Part shown: one piece after another, positions 24,344 to 32,511 of the stretch
Numbering within the stretch: the first letter of the stretch is position 1
How the letters are laid out: every line of letters starts with the position of its first letter
Assembly: GCA_002454505.1 (NCBI GenBank)
Contig: DKJA01000066.1
Location: 1-49,568, forward strand
Length of the DNA: 49,568 nt
Source of the DNA: Oxalobacteraceae bacterium UBA6704
GTDB lineage: Bacteria; Pseudomonadota; Gammaproteobacteria; Burkholderiales; Burkholderiaceae_D
Direction: 5' to 3'
Made by a program: the position numbers and the translations under genes
The notes under the pieces: generated by a model
Databases searched by the model: none
The model's input: the letters and a program-made list of their open reading frames with translations, nothing else
What the model was told of the DNA's origin: nothing

Positions 24344-25905
24344 GCCGCTGGCCCGGTGTCGGACGGATCGGCAACCCGGCTGATCAACACGGTGGCGATG
24401 CGCCGGCCGTGCACCTCGGCCACTTCGAAACGGAAGCCGCCGATCCGGATGGCCTGCCCCGCTTCCGGCATCGTGCCGAAGCGCTCCAGCATGAAACCGG
24501 CCAGCGACGAATACTCGTCCGTCGCGCTGCCCAGCACACTCGACTCCAGCACCTGTTCCAGGTAGTGCAGGTCGGCCGCGCCGTCCACGCGCCAGCTGTC
24601 CGGCCCCAGTGCCTGCACGACGGGCAGTTCGTCTTCATCCGGGAACTCGCCGGCGATCGCTTCGAGAATGTCGATCGGTGTCACCAGGCCCTGGATCGTG
24701 CCGTATTCGTCGGCAATCATCACCAGCTGGCCATGCGAGCGCTTCAGCGTTTCCATCACCTGCAGCACGCCGGCCGACTCCGGCATCACGATGGGTTTTC
24801 GCACCGTGCGCTCGACGTCGATGCGGCCCGTGAGTGCCAGGTCGCCCACCAGATCCTTGGCGCGGGCAACGCCGACGATGTTGTCCAGGTCGCCATGGCA
24901 GGCGGGGAAGAAGCTGTGCGGCGTCGCGAGCAGCTGGTCGCGGATCGTGGCGGCGTCCGTATCGAGGTCGATCCACGAGATATCGGAGCGCGTCGTCATG
25001 ATCGAGCGCACCGGCCTTTGCGACAGGCTCAGCACACCGCTGACCATGTGCCGCTCGGCGGATTCGAACGCCGCCGGCTGTCCCGGCGCGCCGGCGGCAT
25101 GTTCCTCGTCGTGGCCGCCGAGGCCAGTACGGTCGCCCATCATCCGCATCACGGCGACAGCGGTGCGCTCGCGCAGCGGAATATGCGCTTCCTTGCGGAC
25201 GAAATTGCGCCGCGCCAGCTGGTTCAGCGCTTCGATGACGACGGAGAAGCCGATCGCCGCATACAGATAGCCTTTCGGGATATGGAAGCCGAAGCCTTCC
25301 GCGATCAGGCTGAGGCCGATCATCAGCAGGAAGCTGAGGCACAGCACGACGACGGTCGGATGCGCGTTGACGAACTTCGTCAGCGGCTTCGACGCAAAGA
25401 TCATCACGCCCATCGAAATGATCACGGCGGCAAACATCACACCCAGCTGATCGACCATGCCGACGGCCGTGATGACGGAATCGAGCGAGAACACGGCATC
25501 GAGCACGAGAATCTGCGCCACCACGGCGCCGAAGCTGGCGTATTCCTGCGGCCCGCCAGGCAGGTGCGTCTTGCCTTCGACGCGTTCGTGCAGCTCCATC
25601 GTGGCCTTGAACAGCAGGAAGATCCCGCCCACCAGCAGGATCAGGTCGCGCCCGGAGAACGCAAAGCCGCCGACGGAGAACAGCGGTTCGGTCAGCGTGA
25701 CGATCCACGAAATCATGCTCAGCAGGCCGAGCCGCATCAGCATCGCCAGCGACAGTCCCAGCAGCCGGGCTTTTTCCCGCTGCTCGGGCGGCACCTTCTC
25801 GGCAATGATGGCGATGAAGATCAGGTTATCGATGCCGAGCACGATCTCCAGCACGATCAGCGTGAATAAACCCACCCAGATATTCGGGTCGGAAAGCCAT
25901 TCCAT
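24340..25905 (-). CDS. TerC-family membrane protein with CBS pair and CorC/HlyC domain
   Basis: 521 residues. Residues 1-235 are the TerC module with about seven membrane helices and the metal-site motifs EIVLGIDNLIFIAI and LVLDAVFSLDSVITAVGMVD. Residues about 290-420 form a CBS pair (VLSLSQRPVRSIMTTRSDISWID, ADEYGTIQGLVTPIDILEAI), and about 435-515 the transporter-associated CorC/HlyC domain (DGAADLHYLEQVL, GFMLERFGTMPEAG). Relatives such as YegH/YoaE are linked to metal handling, including manganese export by TerC proteins. The first residues MEWLSDPNIWVGLFTLIVLEI are the family start. Coupled to the small membrane gene that follows. Confidence 0.9.
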   Translation of the reverse strand: MEWLSDPNIWVGLFTLIVLEIVLGIDNLIFIAIIAEKVPPEQREKARLLGLSLAMLMRLGLLSMISWIVTLTEPLFSVGGFAFSGRDLILLVGGIFLLFKATMELHERVEGKTHLPGGPQEYASFGAVVAQILVLDAVFSLDSVITAVGMVDQLGVMFAAVIISMGVMIFASKPLTKFVNAHPTVVVLCLSFLLMIGLSLIAEGFGFHIPKGYLYAAIGFSVVIEALNQLARRNFVRKEAHIPLRERTAVAVMRMMGDRTGLGGHDEEHAAGAPGQPAAFESAERHMVSGVLSLSQRPVRSIMTTRSDISWIDLDTDAATIRDQLLATPHSFFPACHGDLDNIVGVARAKDLVGDLALTGRIDVERTVRKPIVMPESAGVLQVMETLKRSHGQLVMIADEYGTIQGLVTPIDILEAIAGEFPDEDELPVVQALGPDSWRVDGAADLHYLEQVLESSVLGSATDEYSSLAGFMLERFGTMPEAGQAIRIGGFRFEVAEVHGRRIATVLISRVADPSDTGPAA

Positions 25906-25942
25906 GTGCCGGCTCCGTCAGTTGCGATGGCCGATTGTAAGT

Positions 25943-25994
25943 GATCCGTACGGATCGGCGAGCCCCGCTGCATTGCTCACGATGTTGAGCAATG
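25943..25994. promoter_or_regulatory. Two palindromes between the terC-type gene and the GH2 gene
   Basis: GATCCGTACGGATC (25943-25956) is a perfect 14-bp palindrome. CATTGCTCA (25971-25979) and TGAGCAATG (25986-25994) are perfect 9-bp arms around CGATGT. There is no T-tract, so an operator is more likely than a terminator. Confidence 0.5.
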
Positions 25995-26046
25995 GCACCG
26001 ACCGGTCCGGCCGATAATGCGCCCGCGGCTTTTCATTCCGATCCCG

Positions 26047-29000
26047 ATGAAACCTATTCTCCTCGCCCTTCTCTTTCTGTGCACCCTGCCCGCCCGCGCG
26101 GCCGATACGCTCGACCTGTCCGGCACGTGGCACTTCGCGCTGGACCGCGCCGATCAGGGCATCGCCCACCACTGGCACAGCCAGTCCCTGCCGGACCGCA
26201 TTCAGCTGCCGGGCATCCTGAACGCGCAGGGTTTCGGCGACGAGATCACGGCGCACACGCCGTGGATACTTTCTCTTTATGATAAGCACTGGTTCGAGCG
26301 CGAGGACTACAAGGCTTATGCGAAGGCCGGCAACGTCAAGGTGCCGTTCCTGTCGCAGCCGCCCCGTCATTATCCTGGCGCGGCGTGGTACCAGCGCGAC
26401 GTGCAGGTGCCGCCGGCCTGGCGCGGCAAGCGCGTCGTGCTGCACATGGAGCGGCCCCGGTGGGGCTCCACGGTGTGGGTCGATGGCCGGGAAATCGGCA
26501 GCAACCGCAGCCTCGTCGCCGAACATGCCTACGACCTCGGCATGCTGCCGCCGGGGCGTCACCGCATCGCCGTGCGCGTGGACAGTCGCCTGCTGATGAA
26601 TTACCGCCCCGATGCGCACAGCGTCTCCGATTCGCTGGGCATGAGCTGGAACGGCATTGTCGGCAAGATCGAGCTGCGCGCCACGCCGCCGGTGTATATC
26701 GACGATGCGCAGGTGTTTCCCCGCGTGGCGGACAAGACCGCGCTGGTGCGCGTCCGCATCGGCAATGCCGGCGGCAAGGCGGGCCGCGGCACGCTCGACG
26801 CCAATGGCCAACGCATCGCCGTCAAGTGGCATGCCGAGGGCGGCAGCGCCGAATTCCGCGTCGCGTTCCCGAAAGACGCGCGCAATTGGGACGAATGGAA
26901 CCCCGTGCTGCAAACCTTGCAGCTGAAGCTGGGCACCGACCGGCGCACGGTGCGCTTCGGCTTCGTGCAGGTGGCCGCGCGGGGGAAGGAAATCCTCGTC
27001 AACGGCCGCGCGGCCTTCCTGCGCGGCACCCACCATGGCGGCGACTTCCCGCTGACCGGCTACCCGCCCACCGATGTGGCTTACTGGAAGAAAATCTTCA
27101 CCATCAATAAGCAGTGGGGCATCAACCACGTGCGCTTCCACTCGTTCAACCCGCCAGACGCGGCGTTCCAGGCGGCCGACGAAGTGGGCATCTACCTGCA
27201 GCCGGAACCGGGCATGTGGAACGACGTGTCGCCCGGCACGCCGATGGAAGCCATGCTGTACGGGGAAACCGAGCGGATGATCCGCGCCTACGGCAACCAC
27301 CCGTCGTTCCTGCTGCTGAGCCCCAGCAACGAGCCGAAAGGCAAATGGAAGGAAGCCTTCGACAAGTGGATCGCCCATTACCGCCAGGCCGACCCGCGCC
27401 GACTGTACACGAACGGCACCGGCCACACGGAGCCGGCCGTGCCGGACGTCGACCAGGGCACCGACTACCTTGCCATCCAGCGCATCGGCCCTAAGCCGCT
27501 GCGCAACAAGACCGGCTGGTTCGGCCGCGACTATCGCGAATCGCTGGAGGGCATTTCCGTGCCGGTGCTGTCGCACGAGACCGGCCAGTGGGTGGCCTAT
27601 CCGGATTTCTCGGTGATCGACAAGTTCACCGGCTACCTGCGGCCGGGCAATTACGAAATCTTCCGCGACTCGGCCCGCGCCCACGGCCTGCTGGAGCGGA
27701 ACAAGGAACTGGCGTGGGCGTCCGGCCGCTGGCAACTGGCGGCCTACAAGGACGAGATCGAAGCAATCCTTCGTACGCCGGGCATGAGCGGCTTTCAGCT
27801 GCTCGACCTGCACGACTACCTGGGACAAGGTACTGCGCTGGTCGGCCTGCTCGACACGTTCTGGGAACCGAAGGGTTACGCCACTGCCGCCGAATTCCGC
27901 CGTTTCAATGGCGAGACGGTGCCCCTGGCGCGGCTGACCAAATCAGTACTGACCACGCGCGAGTCGCTGGACGTTCCGGTCGAGATCGCCCATTACGGCC
28001 CGCGTGACCTGGCCAACGCACAGACGCGGTGGCGCGTGCTGGACACCGAAGGCTCCACGGTGTTGGCTGGTCGCTTCGATGCCGTGTCACTTCCCACCGG
28101 CGGCAACACGCAACTGGGCCACATCCGGCAGTCGCTGGCGAATCTGCCGGCGCCGGCGCATTACCGGCTCGTTGTCGGCCTGGATGGCACTGCGATTGCC
28201 AACGACTGGAACTTCTGGCTGTACCCGGCCGACTTGGTGGCGGATGCGCCACCGCAGGTGCTCGTCACCAACCGGTGGGACGCCGCCGAACAGCGCCTCG
28301 CCGCCGGCGGCCGCGTGCTGTACCTGCCGCGCAAGGCCGATCTGGGCTGGACGTCGCCGCCGCTGGCCGACGTGCCCGTCTTCTGGAACCGGCTGATGAA
28401 TCCCGGCTGGAGCCGCATGCTGGGCCTGTGGATCGACAAGCAGCATCCTGCACTGGCCGGCTTCCCGACGGATGCGCATTACGACTGGCAATGGAACGAG
28501 CTGGCGGCAACTGCCCGCGCCATGAACCTCGACGGCCTGCCCCGCGCGCTGCAGCCGATCGTGCAGCCGGTCGACGACTGGAACCGCAACTACAAGCTCG
28601 GCCTGATGTTCGAGGCGAAGGTGGGCAATGGCCGGCTGATGGTCTCCACGGCCGACCTGGAAAGCAAGCTGGATGAGCGCGTCGTGGCCCGCCAGCTGCG
28701 CAAGTCCGTGCTGGACTACATGGCCAGCCCGGCATTCCAGCCGCAGGTGGCGGTCGCTCCTGAGGCGTTTCGTGCGGCGCTGTTCGATACACGCGTGATG
28801 ACGAAGCTGGGCGCCAAAGCAAGCGGCTGGCCCGATGCACAAAAGGCCATCGATGGCGACCCGAACACCTACGCGTTGGCGAAAGACCCGCAGCCCGAAC
28901 TGACGATCGAATTTCCGTCCACCGTGCCGTTCGACGGCCTCGTGCTGATGCCGCGCCAGAACCACCGCGACCACGAGGGCGACGTGCGCGAGTGGCTGAT

Positions 29001-29277
29001 CCAGGCCAGCGACGACGGCCACGCTTGGCGCGACGTCACCCGCGCCACGCTCGGCTCCACGTTCGATCCGCAAACGGTGCGGTTCGAAGGGGCCGTCACC
29101 GCGCGGTGGCTGAAGCTGACAGCGCTGTCCGGCTTCGGCAACGACAAGGCCAGCGCGCTGGCGGATGTCGCCGTAATGTACAGCGGGCCGCGGCTGCCGG
29201 ACGAAGTGGACGAGCTGACGTACCAGCGTTCTCGGTCTACCAGCAGCGATGTCGATGAGACGGGGATGAACCGCTAA
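26047..29277 (+). CDS. Secreted glycoside hydrolase family 2-like protein with C-terminal discoidin-like domain
   Basis: 1076 residues from ATG 26047, which begins a clean signal peptide (MKPILLALLFLCTLPARA). Residues about 20-225 form the GH2 sugar-binding jelly roll (LSGTWHFALD, PGAAWYQRDVQVP, SWNGIVGKIEL), then an Ig-like segment, then the TIM barrel. The acid/base Glu is expected in LLSPSNEPKG and the nucleophile in VLSHETGQW. The final 150 residues (ASGWPDAQKAIDGDPNTYALAKD, FDGLVLMPRQN, VTARWLKLTA) resemble an F5/8 type C carbohydrate-binding domain. The specificity (beta-galactosidase, glucuronidase or other) cannot be told. Its stop overlaps the end of pqqE by three bases. Upstream palindromes suggest specific control. 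Confidence 0.8.
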   Translation: MKPILLALLFLCTLPARAADTLDLSGTWHFALDRADQGIAHHWHSQSLPDRIQLPGILNAQGFGDEITAHTPWILSLYDKHWFEREDYKAYAKAGNVKVPFLSQPPRHYPGAAWYQRDVQVPPAWRGKRVVLHMERPRWGSTVWVDGREIGSNRSLVAEHAYDLGMLPPGRHRIAVRVDSRLLMNYRPDAHSVSDSLGMSWNGIVGKIELRATPPVYIDDAQVFPRVADKTALVRVRIGNAGGKAGRGTLDANGQRIAVKWHAEGGSAEFRVAFPKDARNWDEWNPVLQTLQLKLGTDRRTVRFGFVQVAARGKEILVNGRAAFLRGTHHGGDFPLTGYPPTDVAYWKKIFTINKQWGINHVRFHSFNPPDAAFQAADEVGIYLQPEPGMWNDVSPGTPMEAMLYGETERMIRAYGNHPSFLLLSPSNEPKGKWKEAFDKWIAHYRQADPRRLYTNGTGHTEPAVPDVDQGTDYLAIQRIGPKPLRNKTGWFGRDYRESLEGISVPVLSHETGQWVAYPDFSVIDKFTGYLRPGNYEIFRDSARAHGLLERNKELAWASGRWQLAAYKDEIEAILRTPGMSGFQLLDLHDYLGQGTALVGLLDTFWEPKGYATAAEFRRFNGETVPLARLTKSVLTTRESLDVPVEIAHYGPRDLANAQTRWRVLDTEGSTVLAGRFDAVSLPTGGNTQLGHIRQSLANLPAPAHYRLVVGLDGTAIANDWNFWLYPADLVADAPPQVLVTNRWDAAEQRLAAGGRVLYLPRKADLGWTSPPLADVPVFWNRLMNPGWSRMLGLWIDKQHPALAGFPTDAHYDWQWNELAATARAMNLDGLPRALQPIVQPVDDWNRNYKLGLMFEAKVGNGRLMVSTADLESKLDERVVARQLRKSVLDYMASPAFQPQVAVAPEAFRAALFDTRVMTKLGAKASGWPDAQKAIDGDPNTYALAKDPQPELTIEFPSTVPFDGLVLMPRQNHRDHEGDVREWLIQASDDGHAWRDVTRATLGSTFDPQTVRFEGAVTARWLKLTALSGFGNDKASALADVAVMYSGPRLPDEVDELTYQRSRSTSSDVDETGMNR

Positions 29278-30416
29278 AAGCCGGGGACTGGCTCTTGAAA
29301 AGATGCCAGCCCGCGCGAATTCGCATCGCTGCGAAAAACGATGGGCTGTTCGCGCGCCTCACCGCGCCGCCGGGCCAGCGCAACCGCCGCATCCACCGTG
29401 GCGCGCTGCGGCGATTTGCTGCACACCGGATCGGCCGCGGCGGCATCGCCGGCCAGCATGAATGCCTGGCAGCGGCAGCCGCCGAAATCCTTTGCCTTTT
29501 CGCTGCAGCTGCGGCACGGTTCGCGCATCCAGTCGTCGCCGCGATACGCGTTGAACGCCCTGCTGCTGCGCCAGATGTCGTCCAGCGATGCGTCGCGGAC
29601 GTTCGGCAAGTCCAGACCCGGCAGGTCGCGGGCGTTATGGCAAGGCATGGCCAGCCCGTCCGGCGCAACGCCCAGGAATACCGAGCCCCAGCCGTTCATG
29701 CAGGCCTTGGGCCGGTCGGCGAAATAATCCGGCACGACGAAGATCACCTTGCACTGCTTGCCGATCCGCTCCCGGTATTCGTTCACCACCTGTTCCGCAG
29801 CCTCCACCTGTTCGCGCGTCGGCATCAGCTGCCCGCGGTTCTTCATTGCCCAGCCATAGTACTGCGTGTTGGCGAGCTCCAGGTATTCGGCGCCCAGCTC
29901 CAGCGCCATGTCGATGATCTTGTCGACGTGCGGCAGGTTGTGCCGGTGCAGCACGCAGTTGAGCACCATCGGATAGTCGTACTGCTTGATCAGCGCCGCC
30001 ACTTTCCGTTTCAGTTCGAACGTGCGCGTGCTGCTGAGGAAATCGTTCAGTTCGCGGGTGGAATCCTGGAACGACAGCTGGATGTGATCGAGGCCGGCCG
30101 ATTTCAGCGCCGCGAGCCGCCGCTCCGTCAGGCCAACGCCGGACGTGATCAGGTTCGTATAGAAGCCGAGCCGGTGCGCCTCATCCACCAGTTCCTCCAG
30201 ATCGTCGCGCTGCAGCGGCTCGCCGCCGGAAAAACCGAGCTGCACGGCGCCGAGCGCACGGGCTTCGCGCAGCACGCGGATCCAGTCGGCGGTGGACAGT
30301 TCATCGTGCACCGCGGCGTAATTCATCGGGTTGTAGCAGAACGCGCAATGCAGCGGGCACCGGTAAGTCAGCTCCGCCAGCAGCCACAATGGTGGCGCGA
30401 TAGCGGCTGTCATCAA
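29274..30416 (-). CDS. pqqE: PQQ biosynthesis radical SAM enzyme PqqE
   Basis: 380 residues. PqqE makes the Glu-Tyr carbon-carbon crosslink on PqqA, in complex with PqqD. The radical SAM motif CxxxCxxC is at Cys20, Cys24 and Cys27 (LTYRCPLHCAFCYNP), followed by GFSGGEPLQRDDL. The C-terminal SPASM-type region has the auxiliary-cluster cysteines (KACMNGWGS, MPCHNARDL, REPCRSCSEKAKDFGGCRCQA). ATG overlaps the pqqD stop. The last 25 residues after RRGEAREQPIVFRSD extend beyond the usual end, running into the converging GH2 gene. Confidence 0.95.
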   Translation of the reverse strand: MMTAAIAPPLWLLAELTYRCPLHCAFCYNPMNYAAVHDELSTADWIRVLREARALGAVQLGFSGGEPLQRDDLEELVDEAHRLGFYTNLITSGVGLTERRLAALKSAGLDHIQLSFQDSTRELNDFLSSTRTFELKRKVAALIKQYDYPMVLNCVLHRHNLPHVDKIIDMALELGAEYLELANTQYYGWAMKNRGQLMPTREQVEAAEQVVNEYRERIGKQCKVIFVVPDYFADRPKACMNGWGSVFLGVAPDGLAMPCHNARDLPGLDLPNVRDASLDDIWRSSRAFNAYRGDDWMREPCRSCSEKAKDFGGCRCQAFMLAGDAAAADPVCSKSPQRATVDAAVALARRRGEAREQPIVFRSDANSRGLASFQEPVPGF

Positions 30417-30682
30417 GCGATCCAGTTCTGCCGGTGCGCATGCGCCAGGAAGTGCTCGATGTCGTTGCGCAAGCCGCTCGCGCCGAACTTCACTTCAAGC
30501 TTTTCGACGATTTGCGTCACGCTGGCGGCGCCATCGCAGCATTGGAGGATTTCGCCGGCGGAGCCGTTCAGCCGCACCATCCCTTCCGGGTACAGCAGCA
30601 CGTGGCATTGCTGCGCGGGCTCCCACTGCAGGCGGAAATGGCGGGTCAGCGCCGGATGTTCCGGCAGGGATGGCATGTTCAT
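30413..30682 (-). CDS. pqqD: PQQ biosynthesis peptide chaperone PqqD
   Basis: 89 residues from the ATG at 30680-30682, which overlaps the pqqC stop. PqqD binds PqqA and presents it to PqqE. Family features include HFRLQWEPAQQCHVLLYPEGMVRLNGSAGEILQ and the winged-helix-like ending with FLAHAHRQNWI. An in-frame start 13 codons upstream would overlap pqqC and is not favoured. Part of the pqqABCDE operon. Confidence 0.93.
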   Translation of the reverse strand: MNMPSLPEHPALTRHFRLQWEPAQQCHVLLYPEGMVRLNGSAGEILQCCDGAASVTQIVEKLEVKFGASGLRNDIEHFLAHAHRQNWIA

Positions 30683-31392
30683 TCGGGATAAGCCTTTTCG
30701 ATGGCGTCCAGCATCGCCCACAGGATGTCGAGCTTGAACTGGAGGATGTCCAGCGCGCGTTCCTGCTGCGCGCGGGTGACGAAATAATCGAGCGTGACGG
30801 CCAGCCCGTGTTCCACGTCACGCTGGGCCAACGGAATACGGCTGCGGAAATACGCCAGGCCATCGGCCGCCACCCACGGATAGTGTTCGGGCCAGCCGGC
30901 CAGCCGGTCCTTGTGGATCTGCGGCGCGAACATTTCCGTCAGCGAAGAGCACACTGCTTCCTGCCATGGCGCGCGGCGGGCGAAGTCCACATACGCGTCG
31001 CAGGCAAAGCGCACGGCCGGCGCCACGCGGCGCAGCGACCACAGGTCTTCGCGCTCGAGGCCGGCGGCGATGCCGAGCCGCGTCCACGCTTCGATGCCGC
31101 CGGCCGCATCGCCCGCGTAGTCGCCGTAGCCGTCGTGGTCGAGGATGCGGGCGATCCACAGCCGCCTCGTCGCGCGGTCGTCGCAGTTGGCCAGGATGGC
31201 GGCATCCTTCTGCGGGATGATGCACTGGTAATAAAAGCGGTTGGCGATCCAGCCGCGCACCTGGCCGGGCGAACACTGCCCGCTGTTCAGCCGCACATTG
31301 AACGGATGGTGGATGTGATAGCTGCGGCCCATGTCGCGCAGCTGCCCTTCGAATTCGGCGCGCGACCAGGGCGCGCGTTGTACCTCGGTCAT
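30679..31392 (-). CDS. pqqC: Pyrroloquinoline-quinone synthase PqqC
   Basis: 237 residues. PqqC is the cofactorless oxidase of the last step, closing the ring and oxidising AHQQ to PQQ. The family blocks are present: YHIHHPFNVRLNSGQCSPGQVRGWIANRFYYQ, PQKDAAILANC, DHDGYGDYAGDAAGGIEAW, SLTEMFAPQIHKDRLAGWPEHYPWV and YFRSRIPLAQRDVEHGLAVTLDYF. ATG overlaps the pqqB stop by four bases. The full length is typical (about 235-250). Confidence 0.96.
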   Translation of the reverse strand: MTEVQRAPWSRAEFEGQLRDMGRSYHIHHPFNVRLNSGQCSPGQVRGWIANRFYYQCIIPQKDAAILANCDDRATRRLWIARILDHDGYGDYAGDAAGGIEAWTRLGIAAGLEREDLWSLRRVAPAVRFACDAYVDFARRAPWQEAVCSSLTEMFAPQIHKDRLAGWPEHYPWVAADGLAYFRSRIPLAQRDVEHGLAVTLDYFVTRAQQERALDILQFKLDILWAMLDAIEKAYPE

Positions 31393-32309
31393 AGCTCGAT
31401 TTCCATGCCATCCCAGGCGACTTCGATGCCATGGCGGGCCAGTTCGGCGCGCTGCGGCGAGTCATCGCGCAGGATCGGGTTGCTGTTGTTGATGTGGATG
31501 AGGATCTTGCGCTGCGCGGGCATCCGGTCGAGCAGTTCGATCATGCCGCCGGGACCGGATTGCGGCAGGTGCCCCATCATCGCGGCCGTCTTCGCCGACA
31601 GGCCCTGCCCGATCATTTCATCGTCGCTCCAGCACGTGCCGTCGACCAGCAGCACATCGGCCGCCGCCATCGCCTGCTCCACGGCCCGCGTCAGCACGCC
31701 GAGGCCGGGCGCATAAAACGCCCGCCGGCCGTTGCCGGGGTTATGGACGATCAGGCCGATGTTGTCGCCCGGGTGAGGATCGTCGCGATGCGCCGAATAC
31801 GGCGGCGCCTTGCTGAGCAGCGGCACCACGTGCAGCGCCGTATCGCGCAGCGGCGGAATACGCAGGCTGCCGCCGTCCACCGGCAGCACATGGCGCTCGA
31901 CACCGCAGTAATGGGACAGCGTGCGCACCAGCGGCAGGCCATCGGACAGGTCGGCAAACACCTGCGCCGTGGCATACAGCGGCAGCGGCGTGGTGCGTTC
32001 GCGCAGCATCAGCAGGCCCGTCACATGGTCGATCTGCGCATCCATCAGCAGCACGGCGGCGATGCCGCTGTCGCGCACCGCACGGGCCGGCTGCAAGGCC
32101 GGGTTGGCGCGGACCTGGGCGAGAATGTCCGGCGAGGCGTTGACCAGCAGCCAGTCCCGCCCGTTCTCGCTGAGGGCGATGGACGACTGCGTGCGGGCAG
32201 TGGCGGCAATGCTGCCGCCGCGCAGGCCCGCGCAATTGAAGCAGTTGCAGTTCCATTGGGGGAAGCCGCCGCCGGCGCTCGACCCCAGGATCAGTATCTT
32301 CACTGGCAC
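31389..32309 (-). CDS. pqqB: PQQ biosynthesis metallo-beta-lactamase-fold oxygenase PqqB
   Basis: 306 residues. PqqB is a metallo-beta-lactamase-fold protein thought to hydroxylate the crosslinked Glu-Tyr intermediate. It starts MPVKILILGSSAGGGFPQWNCNC, the family start, with the zinc-type site around LMDAQIDHVTGLLMLRE, and ends HINNSNPILRDDSPQRAELARHGIEVAWDGMEI. Separated from pqqA by about 54 bp and overlapping pqqC. Complete at both ends. Confidence 0.95.
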   Translation of the reverse strand: MPVKILILGSSAGGGFPQWNCNCFNCAGLRGGSIAATARTQSSIALSENGRDWLLVNASPDILAQVRANPALQPARAVRDSGIAAVLLMDAQIDHVTGLLMLRERTTPLPLYATAQVFADLSDGLPLVRTLSHYCGVERHVLPVDGGSLRIPPLRDTALHVVPLLSKAPPYSAHRDDPHPGDNIGLIVHNPGNGRRAFYAPGLGVLTRAVEQAMAAADVLLVDGTCWSDDEMIGQGLSAKTAAMMGHLPQSGPGGMIELLDRMPAQRKILIHINNSNPILRDDSPQRAELARHGIEVAWDGMEIEL

Positions 32310-32363
32310 TCCAGTAGTTGAAACGCCCGCTGGCCGACCAGGGGGCCGGCCAGGGTTTCCGCA

Positions 32364-32438
32364 TCAGCGGTTGGCGATGTACATCGTGATTTCAAAGCCG
32401 AAGCGGAAGTCGGTCGCCTGCGGGGTGGTCCAGGTCAT
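32364..32438 (-). CDS. pqqA: PQQ precursor peptide PqqA
   Basis: A 24-residue peptide too short for ordinary gene finders. It begins MTWTTPQATDFRFGFEITMY; Glu16 and Tyr20 in FEITMY are the two residues joined to make PQQ. AAAGGAACCACC precedes the ATG at 32436-32438 and gives a strong ribosome site. First gene of pqqABCDE and 73 bp downstream of the xoxF stop on the same strand, so read-through from the xoxF promoter is likely. Confidence 0.95.
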   Translation of the reverse strand: MTWTTPQATDFRFGFEITMYIANR

Positions 32439-32479
32439 GGTGGTTCCTTTCACTGAGTGTCGTCATCGATGGCAATGCA

Positions 32480-32505
32480 TGGCGGCCGACGAACGGTAGC
32501 CGCCA
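32480..32505 (-). other. Stem-loop between xoxF and pqqA
   Basis: TGGCGGC (32480-32486) and GCCGCCA (32499-32505) form a 7-bp stem with a 12-nt loop and no T-tract. It could stabilise the xoxF message end or partially attenuate read-through into pqqA. Confidence 0.4.
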
Positions 32506-32511
32506 CATTTT

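Noticed and set aside
24409..25869. 486-codon plus-strand open frame opposite the TerC-CBS gene
   Set aside because: His/Gln/Arg-rich shadow; the minus strand carries clear TerC, CBS and CorC motifs.
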